Assembly: GCA_023078555.1 (NCBI GenBank)
Contig: CM041199.1
Location: 6,639,315-6,703,314 of the forward strand
Direction of reading: 5' to 3'
DNA: 64,000 nucleotides
Source of the DNA: Ulva prolifera
Lineage: Eukaryota > Chlorophyta > Ulvophyceae > Ulvales > Ulvaceae
This document shows, in pieces, positions 13,477 through 26,715 of this stretch. Below the pieces are notes generated by a model. It was not told where the DNA came from. It did no database searches and saw only the letters and a program-made list of their open reading frames with translations. The first letter of the stretch is position 1. Each line of letters begins with the position of its first letter. A program made the translations under genes and the position numbers.

Positions 13477-15022
13477 TCAGCTATCGCGTTTGACACAGAT
13501 CCACACAATCGGAGCGGCCGACGAGCCAGAGCTGGAGCTCCATTCTGTGCCCCGTATCTGTATGTTGTCGAACTTGTGGTCCCACGAACGCAGCAGCGCC
13601 TCCGACGGTGGCCGCTCCGCAGGGTCGCGCTGCAGGCACTGCAGCAGTGTGCGCTTCATCCCGCGCAGCAGCTCCAGGCGTTGCCTGGAGCTGCGCGTCG
13701 CCATCTGCGCGTCGCCACGCTGCTGCCCTCCCACAGCAGTGGCACCCGCCCAGCGATTTCCTCCTGTGTCACCCCCGCAGACTCGGCCCCAGCCCCGGAG
13801 ATTGCCGGGAAGGCGCGCTCGCCGGTGAAGAGCTCAGTGGCGATGACGCGGATCGCCCAGGTGTCTTCGGCCGCGTCTACGACGATCGTCCAGGCTCCGG
13901 CTTCCAGGGCATGTACGACATCTGGCGTCGCATACCTGAGGGAGAGCATCAGGCTTTCAGCACAGCCTGCAGAGTCAGGCACTTGGGATTTTACATTCCA
14001 GAGACAGCGGTAAACAAAGTCGCATTCCACCGTGTTTGTTAAAAGAACAACGTTTTCTATGCATTTCTATCTGAACGTAGGTGATCAACATATGACATGC
14101 TGGCATGACGGGTCTTCATGATTTCAGGACGGCGCCAGGAAAATCCGCACCGCCCTGCACCCCTAGCCACATGGCATGGGATCCATGCATATTGGAGATC
14201 TGATGCACCTGTAGCCACGATGCGTAGCAAGGCTTGTATCACTGTGCCCTGTGAAAAGCAGCTCAAAACATGCCGTAGTAGTATTGCACAGTGATACTCT
14301 TGCCACACATGTTAGTAGATACTTCATGCAGTGTGTCAGACCATAGATTGCACACATCGATGCACACTGCAATGGGGCAACAGTCTCATAATGGAGTGGC
14401 TCAATTTGCGCCAAAATAGCATGTTACCTACACAAAGTTTGAATGTTGCACCGAGTGACACATGCGTTTGCTACGCATTTTATTTTTAACGTTTTTTCAT
14501 TTCAGAGTGAACGAATGCAACTCTGGTGCAAATCAGGGCAGCTAGGCTTGAGCACGATCATCGTAGCACAATCGGCCACTGTCAGCATACTCAATCTCAC
14601 CACACAGAGCTGTGACCACAGTGTCCGGAATTGTTGTTTCGGGAAGCATTTGCGGCTAGCTGCTGCTGTTCACATCGGGCCTCTGCACGCCTCCGTAGGA
14701 CACGCGTACGTCAGACAGTGGACATCAGAGTCACTCTGCAGACTCAACGTGCTGGTGCGGCATCCCGGCAATAACTAAATCAGTGAATAATAAATGTCGC
14801 GTGTTCAGGCAAGGATGTGTTCAGAGAATATTCACTTCAAGTTTCTAGGCCGCTAATTGAGTTAGCAGGCGTACCGATCTGTGCGGTGCAGCCAAAGTTG
14901 ATGAGGGTCTAGTCGTGGTGCTTGGGGCGGCGGAGGATGTCGCCGGGCTTGATGTCCCGGTGGGCGTATACATATACAAATGCGTGAAGCTTCCGCAGAG
15001 ACCGGACAGCTTGGTTTGGCGC
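13477..15022 (-). pseudogene. psiM: kinase-tail remnant (exons 14 and 15 only)
   Basis: Only the last two exons of the receptor-kinase gene are found: exon 14 at 14875-15022 and exon 15 ending near 13966 on its upstream side. Exon 14 has an in-frame TAG (14909-14911) where the family has Trp after HD, a 6-bp insertion before HRD, Asn changed to Asp in HRDIKPGN, and DFG changed to NFG. Exon 15 has APE changed to TPD and a frameshift from a small local duplication around 13680-13715. It lies between the end of M2 and the start of M3, as expected of a partial duplicate left by unequal exchange. Confidence 0.88.
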
Positions 15023-15453
15023 CTGCAGTGCGCCCCGCTGTTGATCAACACCAGTAGGGATCAGCACTAGCATGTGGGACATGCTACATCGCAGGCTGAA
15101 ACCCCACCAGTCGCTTGCGGACGCCGGGCAGACCGCAAACTTTGATTCGTGTCAGATGTCGTGCCAGGCGGCAGCTGTCTAGGGGATCCGCATAACACAC
15201 TCGCCCATCCACAGCATTGGTAGGAAACGCCTGACATCCACCAATGACGTCGACTGTCGGCAGACAAGTTGAAGGACAGCCGTTAAAGAAAAAGAAAAAA
15301 AACACCGGGATGTGAAAAGATCCACCGCATCAGCCTACCTCAGACATGCGCCTGTCATGGAGTCGCAATGTAGCAGATGAAACGGAGCGTGACATTTGCG
15401 CCACAGATGCATGCGTGGCGTCGTGTACAAGACTCAAGCTTCGGAGACTCGGC
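15023..15453. other. Spacer downstream of M2
   Basis: This is the 3' flank of M2, with an A-rich run at 15287-15302. I see no gene. Confidence 0.4.
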
Positions 15454-18400
15454 CTACGACCGAGCACTCCAGTCTGTGCCTCGCGTCTGCATGTTGTCGA
15501 ACTTGTCGTCCCACGAGCGCAGCAGCAACTCCGACGTTGGCCGTTTCATGGGGTCGCGCTGCAGGCACTGCAGCACCGTGCGCCGCATCCCCCGCAGCAG
15601 AACCAGGCGCTGCCGTGTTAACTCGCCGCGGCCCTCCCACGGCAGCGGCGCCCGCCCGGCGATCGCCTCCTGCGCCGCTGCATCCGGATCCGCCCCAATG
15701 CCGGCTAGTGCAGGGAAGGTGCGCTCGCCGGTGAGGAGCTCAAAGGCGATGACGCCAATGGCCCAGATGTCGACGGCCGAGTCTACGACGATCGTCCGGG
15801 CACCAGCCTCGAGGGCGTGCACGACCTCTGGCGCCGCGTACTTGAGTGAGAACATCAGGCTTGCGGCACAGCCTGCAGAGTCAGGACTCCATGACTTCTA
15901 CATTGCGGCGAGAGTGCTGAACACGATGGTCTAGGCAGGCAGGCGAAGGCAAGATCTTTGTAGCATGATTCACAGCTGGCAATGCCGCCGAATAACTTGG
16001 TGCTGTGACCGCTGTGGATAACGGTGTCTACGAGGGCTTCTCTTCAGGCACCTCTTCAACTTTGCCCCTTTTGTCACTGGGGCTACAGTCACCAATCAAA
16101 CATGAAGATTTAGAATCCCTCTGAACAGCTGGTGTGGCCGGCAACAACAGGTCCAAGAATTGGTCCAGAAAGCAGTGGTCAGGCCACGATGTGAGTCAGC
16201 AGTCGTACCGATCTTGGCAGTGCAGCCAAAGTCAATGAGCGTCCAGTCGTGGTGCTTGGGCCGGCGGAGGATGTTGCCGGGCTTGATGTCCCGGTGGGCG
16301 TACCCGAATGCATGCAGCTTCCGCAGAGACCGGACAGCATGGTTCAGCGCCTGCAGTGCGCCCCGCTGTTGTTCAACATTGCTGTGCATCTGGCAACACT
16401 GCGGAGCTGCCTTTGAAACAAGTCAGGACGGCCATGTGCTCACAAAGTAGAATTGCTTTATGACCTGAGATGTATGGCTTTCACATGTGCACGCAAAGAT
16501 GTGATTGAGTGCAAATTCTGCAAATTTAAAACCGTGTATGCTTGCAGGTAAGCAGGAAGCTCGGCAGCACCGCCAGCACCTGGCTGCTTCTTCAGATTTT
16601 TGGGGTCAAGACAATACAAATGCATCAATACATATCGTTTCCTGAAGTACACGTATCAGACGACACTGCTCTGAAGACGTCAGCAAACATCTCACGGCAG
16701 CTCAGTGAGCAACCCAGGACATGCATGGACAGCAATGCATGTACAATATGTATTGAACCTCTGCTCTGGTCGCCACACCTGGAAGATGGTGATGAAGTCA
16801 GTGTTCTGGTTATCCCGAGCCCACTCATCGAGGCTCTGCCCGCACTCGATGATGACAAATGGAGGGAACACGTAGCCGTACGGTGTGCGGTTGTCACCGG
16901 AGGTGTTCTCCTCGACTGCGAGGGTGGCGGGCATCATGGCCTTCAGCTCCGACTCCGTGTACAGCTCCCGCTCCCTCTCGAAGCCCTCCCCATGCATGTA
17001 GAATTTGATCGCCACCTGGAATGAAGCAGGCGACCATCACGTGACACAAAGCAGCCGCTGAACTTAAAAAAAAAAAAAAACTTCAGCTAAGTGACTCGGA
17101 CGTAATCACTGTCACACTCTAGCCACAAATGTCAGGAAAAGCGCCCACCCGAAGGTGTACTGTTTTCCTTTGAGGATCTGGTCGTATATGTACTTGAGTG
17201 CTGATGACTCATCATGACACCCCCCCTCACTCAAGGACCGTTGACTAGGATCCGAAAGCTTGGAAGGCGGACGCGTATCCTGGGTGCAGCGGTCTCGGTG
17301 CTCATGTGGTCTGGAGCTGCACCGGGGACACTACCAGGACGACGTGAAACAGAAACCGCGAAGACTCGCCTTGATGCAGCAAGGAGGCGCAGTGGATCGA
17401 GAAACCGCTCATGTGTTACAGGACCAGGCAATCTATGAATGATCAGGCACAACTAAAACATCGTGCACCAACCGCCTGCTGACACACACCACAACAGTTC
17501 CAAATATCAGGTGCAGTTTGTGGATGGCAGCCATGGCGTCGCTGTAAGGGTGACAAAACGACATCATTGATGAGTTTGAGATGATACCATCAATGGTCAC
17601 CCAAGATTTCGCACCCGTTCCAGGGTGCCGGCAATGCTGGCAAACTGCACGACGCCCTGGCCACCGACGCGGCGCTCCAAGTGGGAGCCGAGAGTGTAGC
17701 GGTGATGGAAGACAGCCTGCATGCTGCGCATCGCGTCCAGTGCCACCTGCAGCTCCTCAAGCGATGACTCTGCTTTCCCACCAGCCCTGCACATCGCACG
17801 AAATCAATATGGGCCACAGCTGTAATTTACCGGTGGGGCAGTACTAGTGCTGAGACACAGTAAACACAGAAGGGTGAGTGCATGAGGTATCTAGAGTCAG
17901 TGTGGGAACGTGGATGTGCCATGGGGTGGGCGGCGACTAGAAGACACAGCACATAGAGACAGCACCACTGCTGTACCATGTAAAGGCAGGAAACGGCGGC
18001 AGCATATATATGCATGAATGCACGGCCAGTGCAAGCAGGGTGGCCGCACTGCTGAAAGTCTCCCCACGTCATTTTCGTGATGGTCGAGACCGTGGATGTC
18101 GCAGTTGATGCATGCAGAGGCGGTCTCCTGCCCTCTTGGCTGTGCGCTCCCGGAGTATTCTGGGCTCGCGGCCACGCGCTCGCGGCGCCTTTTTCTTGCC
18201 AAGGCATGTGCGGGCCTGTTCCCGCCGCAGGGCTACCGGCGAATGCCGGGTTGTAGTTGTTGTAGTTGTCGCCTGGTGGATACCCATGCATGTATGGGGC
18301 GCCAGAATGGTGCGGGTACATGTTGGTGTGGGGTGGTGTCGCTTCGGGCGGGAAGCCGGGCGGCATGTGGCCACCATTCTGCACCCAAAACATCAAGGCG

Positions 18401-21400
18401 TTTATTGTGGTGAATACACAGTCCATGCATGCCAAGCAGGCGCATATGTACCCAAAACCCAGTGCACGCGCCTCCCCGGGACATAGAGCTGTCCGCACAA
18501 AAGTTAACGATGGCGGGGCAGCACGCCAGGCAGCGCTTGCCCCCCGCCGCATGCTGGCGCTGCAGGATAGACGATGCCATGTTGCCGGTCTGGGCACGTA
18601 TGTCGCGTCGGGGCGTTCTCTCATGTGGAAGAGGCAGAACTGTAGATGATGGCCGATCGATCGCGAGGCGGCGCATGCACGGGCACGTGTGACATGAAGC
18701 CTGGTATGCAGGAACTCTGAGACGCTGCTCCTGACGTTTCACATGTGACACATCTGACACATCTGACTCACATGTTCACAGGATGGGTGCCGCCATGCCG
18801 GTTGCGTGGATCGCATCTGCGCGTCGTAAAGCACAGCTACAGGTCTGGAGGACTGAAGGTGGCGACACCCACAGATGCATCAGAGGAAAGCAACACCGCG
18901 CCATGCATGAATATGTTGCATGCATGCGCGTGCACAGACATGCATCCATCACCGCAACCATGAGGTATATGCAGCAGCGCCTCGTGCTGATCATGGCACC
19001 TGCCAGCGCTCTTCAGAGCACGGGCTTCAGTCTTCGCAGCAGTGCTGCTGCAGGGGTGTTTTAAGAATGCATCGTATACCTAACATGCAAATTGGGCCTC
19101 CATTCGCCGGGCAAGGCTGGGGATCCGGAGCTTCAGCTGTGCCGCACTCTCATAGGTGGGACATACCTGCACGGTGCCCTCAATGCCCCCCGGGCGCTTT
19201 GAATGATTGGCGACCTTCCGCCTGCGCTTGATCACCGCCATGGCGGCAATGCCCACGCACAGCACCACCGCCGCCACTGCCGCGATTGCAATCCCCACGA
19301 CCGCCCCCATGCTCATGCCGGAGTCAGAACCGCCGTCACCGTCCGCGTCGGCGGCGGTGGCTGTTTCTGATGGCGGCGTTGGGTTGCGGCCATTTATGAT
19401 CGGGCCCGGCTCCCCTGGGGATGCCGCGGAAGCAGGGGGGGTGGAGACCGCCGCAGGCTGGGGATATGGTGCGATCGGCGCGGGTGCGGGGGGGGGCGCG
19501 ATGGCGCGGATCCGGTAGTTGGCCAGGTACGCTGAAGCTGGGACTGTGGAGAGAGCCTGCATGCGGGTGCCGGGTCTGTGATTCTGTTTGATAGCATCCC
19601 GGGCGCAGCATGGCAGCAGCTCATCATGTACCATATCTTACTATGCATGCGTTGCAGATGCACTACGTGGCAGCTTTGTTCCGGGACTGGGGTCACCAGT
19701 TGTCCTGAGACCTGAGAACAAACAGAGAGGCCCATCAAATGCGGCACTTTATAATTGTGCGGTCACCTTGCAGCTGGCACATTAGCCATCGTGCCAAAGC
19801 TGGGTTGGCCACGACACGTCGTACTTTTGTGACAACTTAAGAATCCGAGCTCTGCATTTTCACATGACTCTTTGGCATGCAGCTCTTTCAAGTCCAGAGA
19901 AATCATCAGATGCCAGATGTGGTACGAGGCTGGGGCCCAGACCTGTTGTGCGGCAACAAACCAGGGGTCGTCCGCCTGCAGCGGCGGCGGCGACCGTGAG
20001 CTTGCTGACTTGTTCGCCAGAGCTGCCAGCGGCAGAGGAGCGTATGTCAGGTGACTCCGATAGTCCGTGCTCTGCAGAAAGTGCATACATAACAAAAAGT
20101 TGCATTCTCCCATTGGACATGCAGGTGTGTCCTCCGAGAAGGTGCATACTTCTCGTTAATGCCAGGCGGAGCAACGCAGCAAGCACAAGAGGATGAACAA
20201 ATGAAGCATCTCAGATTGCTGCTACAAAAATGGTGTCCATTGGCATGTGGCACGTGGCAGTGTCTGCCCCACGGCCAGTGCTGTGGCAGCAGAATGTCGA
20301 TTGAAAGTAGCTCAAGAGCTGTTTGTCATCACTGATGTCCAGACTGCAGGTGACTCAATCTGAACCAGGCGTGTCCAAAGCCTGGCCTCCGGACAGTTAC
20401 AGCATGGGGGGGCACTAGTAGGCAGTGGAATCTGGACCATGCGGGTATGTAATACTGCCTGTCATTGCAAGCAAAGTATGGCCGTGGCATGCTCGCGAGG
20501 CCCTATGCTTTCAATTCGCTGTCTCATGCTTCGAGAGCTTTCAGCCGGGCTGAGATCAACGTTGCTGGCAATGCCGATTGATGGTCACTTCAGCTGCCCT
20601 GTCACTTGGCCGCTGCGTGTTCACCCTGGGGGCGGGCAAGCAGAGCTCGAGCGGCGCACCAGCTGCTGCGGGTTGTCGCCGTACATGACGGCCCCTCTAG
20701 CCACCACGAGAGGGATGCCCGAGGCGGTGCAGTTCTCAAATGCCGTGCTCGCATTCAGGCCAAGGACCTGAACCGCCCCAGCCAGCTCTACCCATTCCCC
20801 GACATTTGCCGGTAGGTCGTACGAGAGGTCTCGGAAGACACACGACTTGAAGTAGGCGGTGCCATACACGACAATGACCGCCCTCCGGAAGCTTTCCTCG
20901 CCCTCAAGAGCGTTGAACACGCAATCTGCAGATGACGCACACATGCTCAACACGTCACCCCACCCCCACATGCATGCATGCCTGCATTGGAATTCGGCGA
21001 TAGGATTGAGGTACCACGTGCCACAGCAAGGTCAGTCATCCTGAACTCCGCCAGCAAAAAAGAAGAGAATTATAGCTGCGTACACGCTGAGTGAAGGAAA
21101 GTAATCTCAAATGTACAGAGCCGTATCCTGCAAGGACATCGACAACAGTAGCAGAGCTGTCAATGCTGGCCCCGCATGAGCCGCGGATATCCCTGCCTGG
21201 TACATACTCAGGATCACTCAGGTTTACTCATGATCACTAGTGGCTGGCTGATGGCAGAGGCGAGTGCCGCACTCGACAGCACAGTCCGACAATCATGAAT
21301 CATGATGCATGAACGCACCTTCCGCGTACAGCCCGCCGACGTTTCTGTGCACGTCTACACCTGTCCCATCGGAGGCGCGGTCGCCTTGCACAACCGAGTT

Positions 21401-24400
21401 GGTCACGTACATGTTGCCGTAGTCCCGCATCCAGAAGGCGGTCGGAGTGTGCGCCAAGGCGCGCATCTGGATATGGAGCGCATCGATCCACAGCCGCGAG
21501 CGGTCCACCACGAAGAGGTCTTCCGACGTGATGATGACGCAGCGGGGCGCCTGCCAGGGCTCCTCTTCAGCGATGTCGAGGCCGAATGCCTCTTCGGCGA
21601 CGTCGCCCACGGGGGAATCCGTGCATTTGCCCTGCATGCTCCGCCACATGCATGCCTGATGACTCATCGGGTAATCCCGACATGTGAACGGCACCAAGCT
21701 ACTAGCTTGTAGACGACACACCCGCACGTCTGAGATATATGTACACACTGCAATCTGCTGCTAGACGCAACACCCAAGCTTGTCAACTGAGGTTATACAG
21801 CAATGTGTATGTACTCCACATGGCGATCTCGTGACGTGCATTGGGCCGCTGGCGTGCGTATTCTATGTCCTGGTGGTGCTACCGGCCACTCCGGCTGTGT
21901 TCTTGTAACACTTCACACAATCACGTTGTGTGCTGTAGAAGACAGAGATAATTGTGTCTCTGTTCACGGCACAAGAGACGTGGACCGAGATGTCTCTGTG
22001 TGTTCAGATACACAGAGACGGCTCAATTCACGCGAGACACAAGAGCATGAGGCCACACCCGTATTGACCTTGTCGACGGGCCAGGCAGCCCGATCTGGAC
22101 GGGGTATGTCACTCCAAACGGCACAATCGGGTCGCTGGGGTTGGTGAGGTTGCGGAGGTCGAGGTGGGCGCGGATCTCGATGTCGCGGACGCCCATGTGA
22201 AACGCGTCCTGGAACTCAGATGCAGTGTATACTGCGGCCACGCTGGGCGCTGCGTCGCCGGCGACTCCAAGCGCCGGTGGCAATGGGGGGCCTGGCGGGG
22301 TCTCTGCTGCCGTGGTATTGCCCTCCGCGAGCGACTGCATGGCAGCAGGCGTGCGTAACCCCCAATTGCAAAGCATGTACACGCCTCGGATGGGTGAGCT
22401 TGATGCAGCACAACGAGCTCACAATGTCGAGCACTTACTTTCGTGGGCCGCAAACGGCGAAAGGCAGGGGTTCCGCATACGCAGCGCAGCGCACACATGT
22501 GAACCTAGCTCCGGCAAGCAAGTGTCTAAGAGGCTGTCTGTCAGTGCGCTTCTCCTCGATCAAAGTTTCTGCGGCCTGCCGGCTGCGGATTCAGAGACTC
22601 TTCGCCAGTCCCTCGAAGGCCACACACCCAAGAACCCCATCGCCGTAATCCATCCTAACTGACAGATCCTCAACATGCGCAGATTTGTGATCGAAGCTGG
22701 ATTGTGAACAGCACTCAGAAAGTGTCAACAGGCCTGCGCTGTGGCAGCTGTGAACGCACCTGCTGGACTGCCGAGATCCAAGGGTCGCCCATGCGCAGCG
22801 GCTGCGTGCGAGACTGTGGGAAGCTGTTGAGGGTCGTGGGGCCTTGCGGAGCCACTGGCTCCTTCTCATGCACCACAACGATGGCCGTGCCATTCCCCCG
22901 CACGACGGCGCCGCTGTTGTCCCACTCGGCCTCGACAGTCGTGACGTTGCTGAAGGTGAGGCGGCCCGCGATCACCAGACCAAACTCGGCCCAGAACAAG
23001 TTGTTTGCGTCCACGTTGACGAAGCGGGTGTCCTGCATGTGCAAACCGAAGTATAGTCTGGCGTAGAGGTGCCGATGATGGCGGTGCACGCTCGAGCCTG
23101 TGAGGCGCATTGCAGCTGTGTAGCTCGCTATTTCAGCACAGCATTGTGTGCGGTGAGCAGGCCAGGTGAGATGTTGGCTGGACACAATGACAGCGTGTGG
23201 CAGTTCTGCGTGAGTCCGAGTGTTGATCGCATTGCAGCACTTTCAAATTCACGGCTGCCACCCAGATTATACCTTAATATTCCGAATTGTTAGATAAGAT
23301 CAGGCCCGGCAGATGAGATGCAGGCTGGTCACGCTATTAGTGGCGAGGCAGGAATCACCGCGGGCAATAACCAGGGGAACCATGCACCACGCAACCAACA
23401 ACACGCAGGACGTGTGCGTTGTGTACCTCTGAGTGCTCGCGGGCCCATTGCAAGCAAACAGCATGCGGTCAGCAGAGGCTCGGAGGAGGGCGCACCAGGA
23501 CGGCGACGGAGGACAGCGAGGAGAGGGCGGTGATGAGTCCGTTGAAGCGGTACAGCCCCGACCTCACCTCGTACTCTATGAACGTGCTCCGCTGCCGGAT
23601 GTTGGAGAACGTGCAGTTCTGCAGCATGATGGAGGAGCTTTCTGTGGAGACGACGTGGGTTTCCCCTCCGACGTTGTCAAATATGGCCTCTGCATGCACC
23701 AGGCGTCAGTTGCCGTAGCGGCTGCAAAACACCTGGTGCGGGTCAGCATAGCCCGTATCTGCTGCAAACGTTCCCATGGGTCAGCAGAGGGGCTGCAGCT
23801 GCTGCTGGGTGAGGCAAGAAGAGCTCTCGTGGCCATGCACATGGCACATCTGGGGTGCTTGCAATTGGTGAGGAAAGTAGAGCTCTCCTAGCCACGATAC
23901 ATCTGGTGCTGCCCCACTTTCTGGTTCTCCCCAAGTGACTGAGCACCGCTGGACAGCAAAGTGGGGTGAAGTAACTCTGAATTTACGGAGCCGTATCGTG
24001 ACGAAGCATTGGCAACTCCGAAGTAATGGGACCACATTTGCTGAACGGGTAAGCCACCTGGAAACCCCCCCCCCCTCAGACGACCGTGCGCAGCTCACAG
24101 GGACTCCTCTTGTGCTAAGCGAGGTGGTCACGCACAGCCGTTTCGAATGCTCAAAGCGTACGCAGAATTGACGCCATGGCCACAGCGTCCTGAACAGGAG
24201 GGGGGGGGGGGGGGGGGGGGGGGGGTTGCTTCTATACCGTCATCAATCCATTGGACAGTGCTTGTGCTAGGTGGCAAGTGTACACTTGCAGTACATATGC
24301 GCTGCTTCTCCAGCTTTGGCATTGTACCACATGTGTTCTACAGGCAACTTCAACCCGACCTGGGCAGCAGTGTCGGCTCCCCGGCGCATTGACATTGAAT

Positions 24401-25770
24401 AAATGCGAGCATGCAAAGATACTGTTTTGTATGGCAGCCTCAGATTCTGCCAGGCAATCGATATAGCTGCACAGCCAGAGTGGTGAGTGGTGCACCTTGC
24501 AGGCTCGCCTGGCTACCGTCTGTGGCAGACAGTGCACTTGTATTGGCCCCAGGAGAGCCTTGCACGGTCACACGGGTGGCGTACAGCTCCGCGTTGTCAT
24601 AGACACTGATCGCGTCCGTCAGGAAGAACCGGGAGGGGCGGATGCGGAGGTAGAGCGCGTCCATCCACAGTGGCTGTGGTACGAGAAAGACGTGGTGATC
24701 GCATACGATGACACACTGCGGAGATCGCCACAATGCGAAGGTTGGGGCTGGCAGGCCGAGTGCCGAGGCTGCAGGGGGTGGGGAGGTGCATTCTCCCTGC
24801 ATGCCAGCGGTGCATGTCTCGTCCGATCTCAGCTCGGTTTCGTCACGGGAACTACCCAAAGAACATACAACATGAGACACGAAACGACACAGGTCATAGT
24901 AGCCTGACCGTTGTGTGCCGTTGGTGTGGTCATCTGAGGAATGGAGGCATCTACTGATCAGGCAAGCCGTGTACACGAGTCGCAGACAAGGTGGCCATAG
25001 GCCATCACAGCGAAGCACTTAATAAATAACTTGGCATGCTTCAAGGGCCTGACGCATATGAATTGATGGACACACGCGTATGGACCTTGTGGACGCCTTG
25101 AAGTCGCCAAGGGCTGTTGAGACGAAAGAGGCATTAGAGTTGAAGGCAAGGGGCAGGTCAGTCAGGTCCAAGTGGGACTGGACCAGGATGTCCTGCGCCC
25201 CAGACGTCATTGCAGCTTGCAACTCGGCCGCTGTGTTGACTGCTGTGATGCTTGCCTGCGCACTTGCAGCTGCGGGTACTCGACTCTCCGCGTCTAAGAG
25301 ACGTCGGGTACCATGCTGCAGCGAGTCCTCGCTGGCCTCCGGAACACCGCTCTGTACACACTTGCACGAATTGACAGTGCTTGGCTGTTTCGATGCGCCA
25401 GAGCCGCAAGTAGCGCCCGGTCTTCGGTGGGCTCAAGACATGGCCCGACTCAACATGTACAGCAATCGTTGCCATCAAAAATGCCGCACAGCCGATACAG
25501 CCTATATGACGTAAGCCAACGACTCACTGATTGTTGATTATATCTAGATGCCAGTGCAAAGAGAACAAAGTTTGTAGCTGAGCACTGCTGTCAAGGTGCA
25601 CCGCTGCTCTCTCCACTGCGCTTGCCTAAGCATACGGACTAGCGTTTTGCAGAAGAATATTTATGGGAGAGCGTACGTACCGGTCGCCTGTTTGCAGAAA
25701 TTTGGAGCTGTGCGGCGCACAGAACGACCAGCGTGATCAGCAACACGCGGACCTGCATGGCCCGGGCCAT
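15454..25770 (-). CDS. M2: receptor-like Ser/Thr kinase, intact 15-exon gene (about 1268 aa)
   Basis: Exons, 5' to 3': 25681-25770, 25076-25351, 24496-24796, 23496-23689, 22760-23032, 22059-22334, 21319-21631, 20660-20925, 19943-20071, 19167-19556, 18050-18378, 17615-17786, 16779-17015, 16209-16350, 15454-15872. The sum is 3807 nt, open throughout, with GT-AG borders. Residues 1-30 hold the signal peptide. Residues 31-706 are the ectodomain, two copies of one module, with paired Cys (GECTSPPP ... SPQC; GKC ... APRC). The stalk is Pro-rich, the transmembrane helix is near 790-815 and KRRRK follows. Residues 837-946 are a Pro/Gly/Asn linker. The kinase occupies about 947-1268 with GGQGVVQFA, AIKFY, HRDIKPGN, DFG, APE, DIWAIGV. 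All catalytic motifs are present, so an active kinase is expected. The ectodomain fold is my inference. Confidence 0.87.
23219..23310 (-). mobile_element. hAT-like MITE, truncated copy in M2 intron 4
   Basis: It occupies the same intron position as 8146-8247 in M3, with matching flank (GCAGTTCTGCGTGAGT against GCAGCTCTGCGTAAGT). The right terminus is missing. Confidence 0.65.
23335..23440 (+). repeat. SINE-like repeat fragment in M2 intron 4
   Basis: It contains GCGAGGCAGG and AACCAGGGGAACC with an ACACGCAGG end, as in the fuller copies at 28560-28740 and 3635-3788. No flanking duplication is clear. Confidence 0.5.
23961..24050 (+). repeat. Interspersed repeat family B, copy in M2 intron 3
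   Basis: It shows GAATTTACGGAGCCGTATC, GGCAACTCCGA and TGGGACCACATTTGC. A poly-G tract of more than 20 bases follows at about 24199-24226. Confidence 0.6.
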
Positions 25771-25872
25771 CGCACTGCGGCATCGCCATCGCATGCCGTG
25801 ATCGCCGGCGTCACACCGTTCCAATGATGTATACACTCCTCTTACTGCATTCCCCTCGTGTACTTTGCACGG

Positions 25873-25980
25873 GTCACGAATCGCGGGAGCAATAGAGGTT
25901 GAGCACAAGGGACCCACTCAGCGAGCTCGACGCCGCTGCGTGGGCAGCTTTCCAGGCTGCGCAAATTTATGCATCATACG
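25873..25980 (-). promoter_or_regulatory. Conserved upstream block of M2 (candidate promoter)
   Basis: It lies about 100-210 bp upstream of the M2 start and is nearly identical to 32032-32140 upstream of M1, sharing AGAGGTTGAGCACAAGGG and ACCCACTCAGCGAGCT. Function is inferred from position. Confidence 0.45.
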
Positions 25981-26142
25981 AATGCCTGCTTCCTATGTTC
26001 GTACACACAGTCCTCTCTTCTGCGTATGCGAGCAACGCGTACGGCTTGTAAATAGCTGTGCCGCGAAATCTGACTAGGGCAGCTGCTGCGAGGCACGTCT
26101 GGGCTCCCTCGAGGATCACGAATTCCATCTCGGAAGAACAAG

Positions 26143-26436
26143 TCATACATTGCGAGTGGCGTTGGGGTGCCAACTGGGCATGGCCATGCATGGCTTTGTA
26201 AGCAGGTGCCGCAGGTCCGCCTCCAGCGACCGGAATGATTCATGTAGGTCACCAGGCCAGCTGAAGTAGGCCATCCCACGCATCTGTGCTCTTGGTTCTG
26301 CAGAAATTCCCTCCCAGATGAGCTGCCTGTGCTTCATCAGTTGAGTCTCCCTGGTGCACGCACCATCATGGCATGCCCACCCATATGCATGTGCTGGCCT
26401 CCACAGGCCAATGGAGCGCAGTGCACCCACCATCAT
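26143..26436 (-). other. Short copy of the unidentified coding-like block upstream of M2
   Basis: The frame ending at 26143 finishes KPCMAMPSWHPNATRNV and stop, aligned with the frame ending at 10770 upstream of M3. Upstream it reads LIWEGISAEPRAQM, with no recognised domain. The longer 5' part seen near M1 and M3 is absent here. Confidence 0.35.
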
Positions 26437-26715
26437 GTGTTACAAATCCAAAGCGAGCGAGGCAGGTAGCACTGCGGGCAACAACCAGGGGAACCTCGCC
26501 CACGCAACCAGCACAGACCAACACACTCATGTAACTGCACACATCAGCACCTGCCCTGGCCGCAGCCATACACACACAGGTCGCGTGTGTCGCTGTATGG
26601 CTGTGGCCGGCGCGGGTGCTGACGTTGCGCGGGTGTGTTGGTGTGTGCTGCATGTGGCTTGTTGCGTGGTGTGCGGTTCCCCTGGTTGCTGCTCGCGGTG
26701 ATGCCTGCCTCGTCG
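26434..26715. repeat. Head-to-head pair of SINE-like repeats (inverted repeat)
   Basis: The left arm runs GTGTTACAAATCCAAAGCGA, GAGGCAGGTAGCACTGC, AACCAGGGGAACC. The right arm is its reverse complement, GGTTCCCCTGG then GATGCCTGCCTCG. It sits between M1 and M2, close to where M1 loses its 3' half. Confidence 0.65.

Noticed and set aside
24199-24226. Long poly-G tract (and a poly-C tract near 57043-57062)
   Set aside because: Simple homopolymers in an intron and next to an exon-10 end; length may be affected by sequencing. No inference is drawn.
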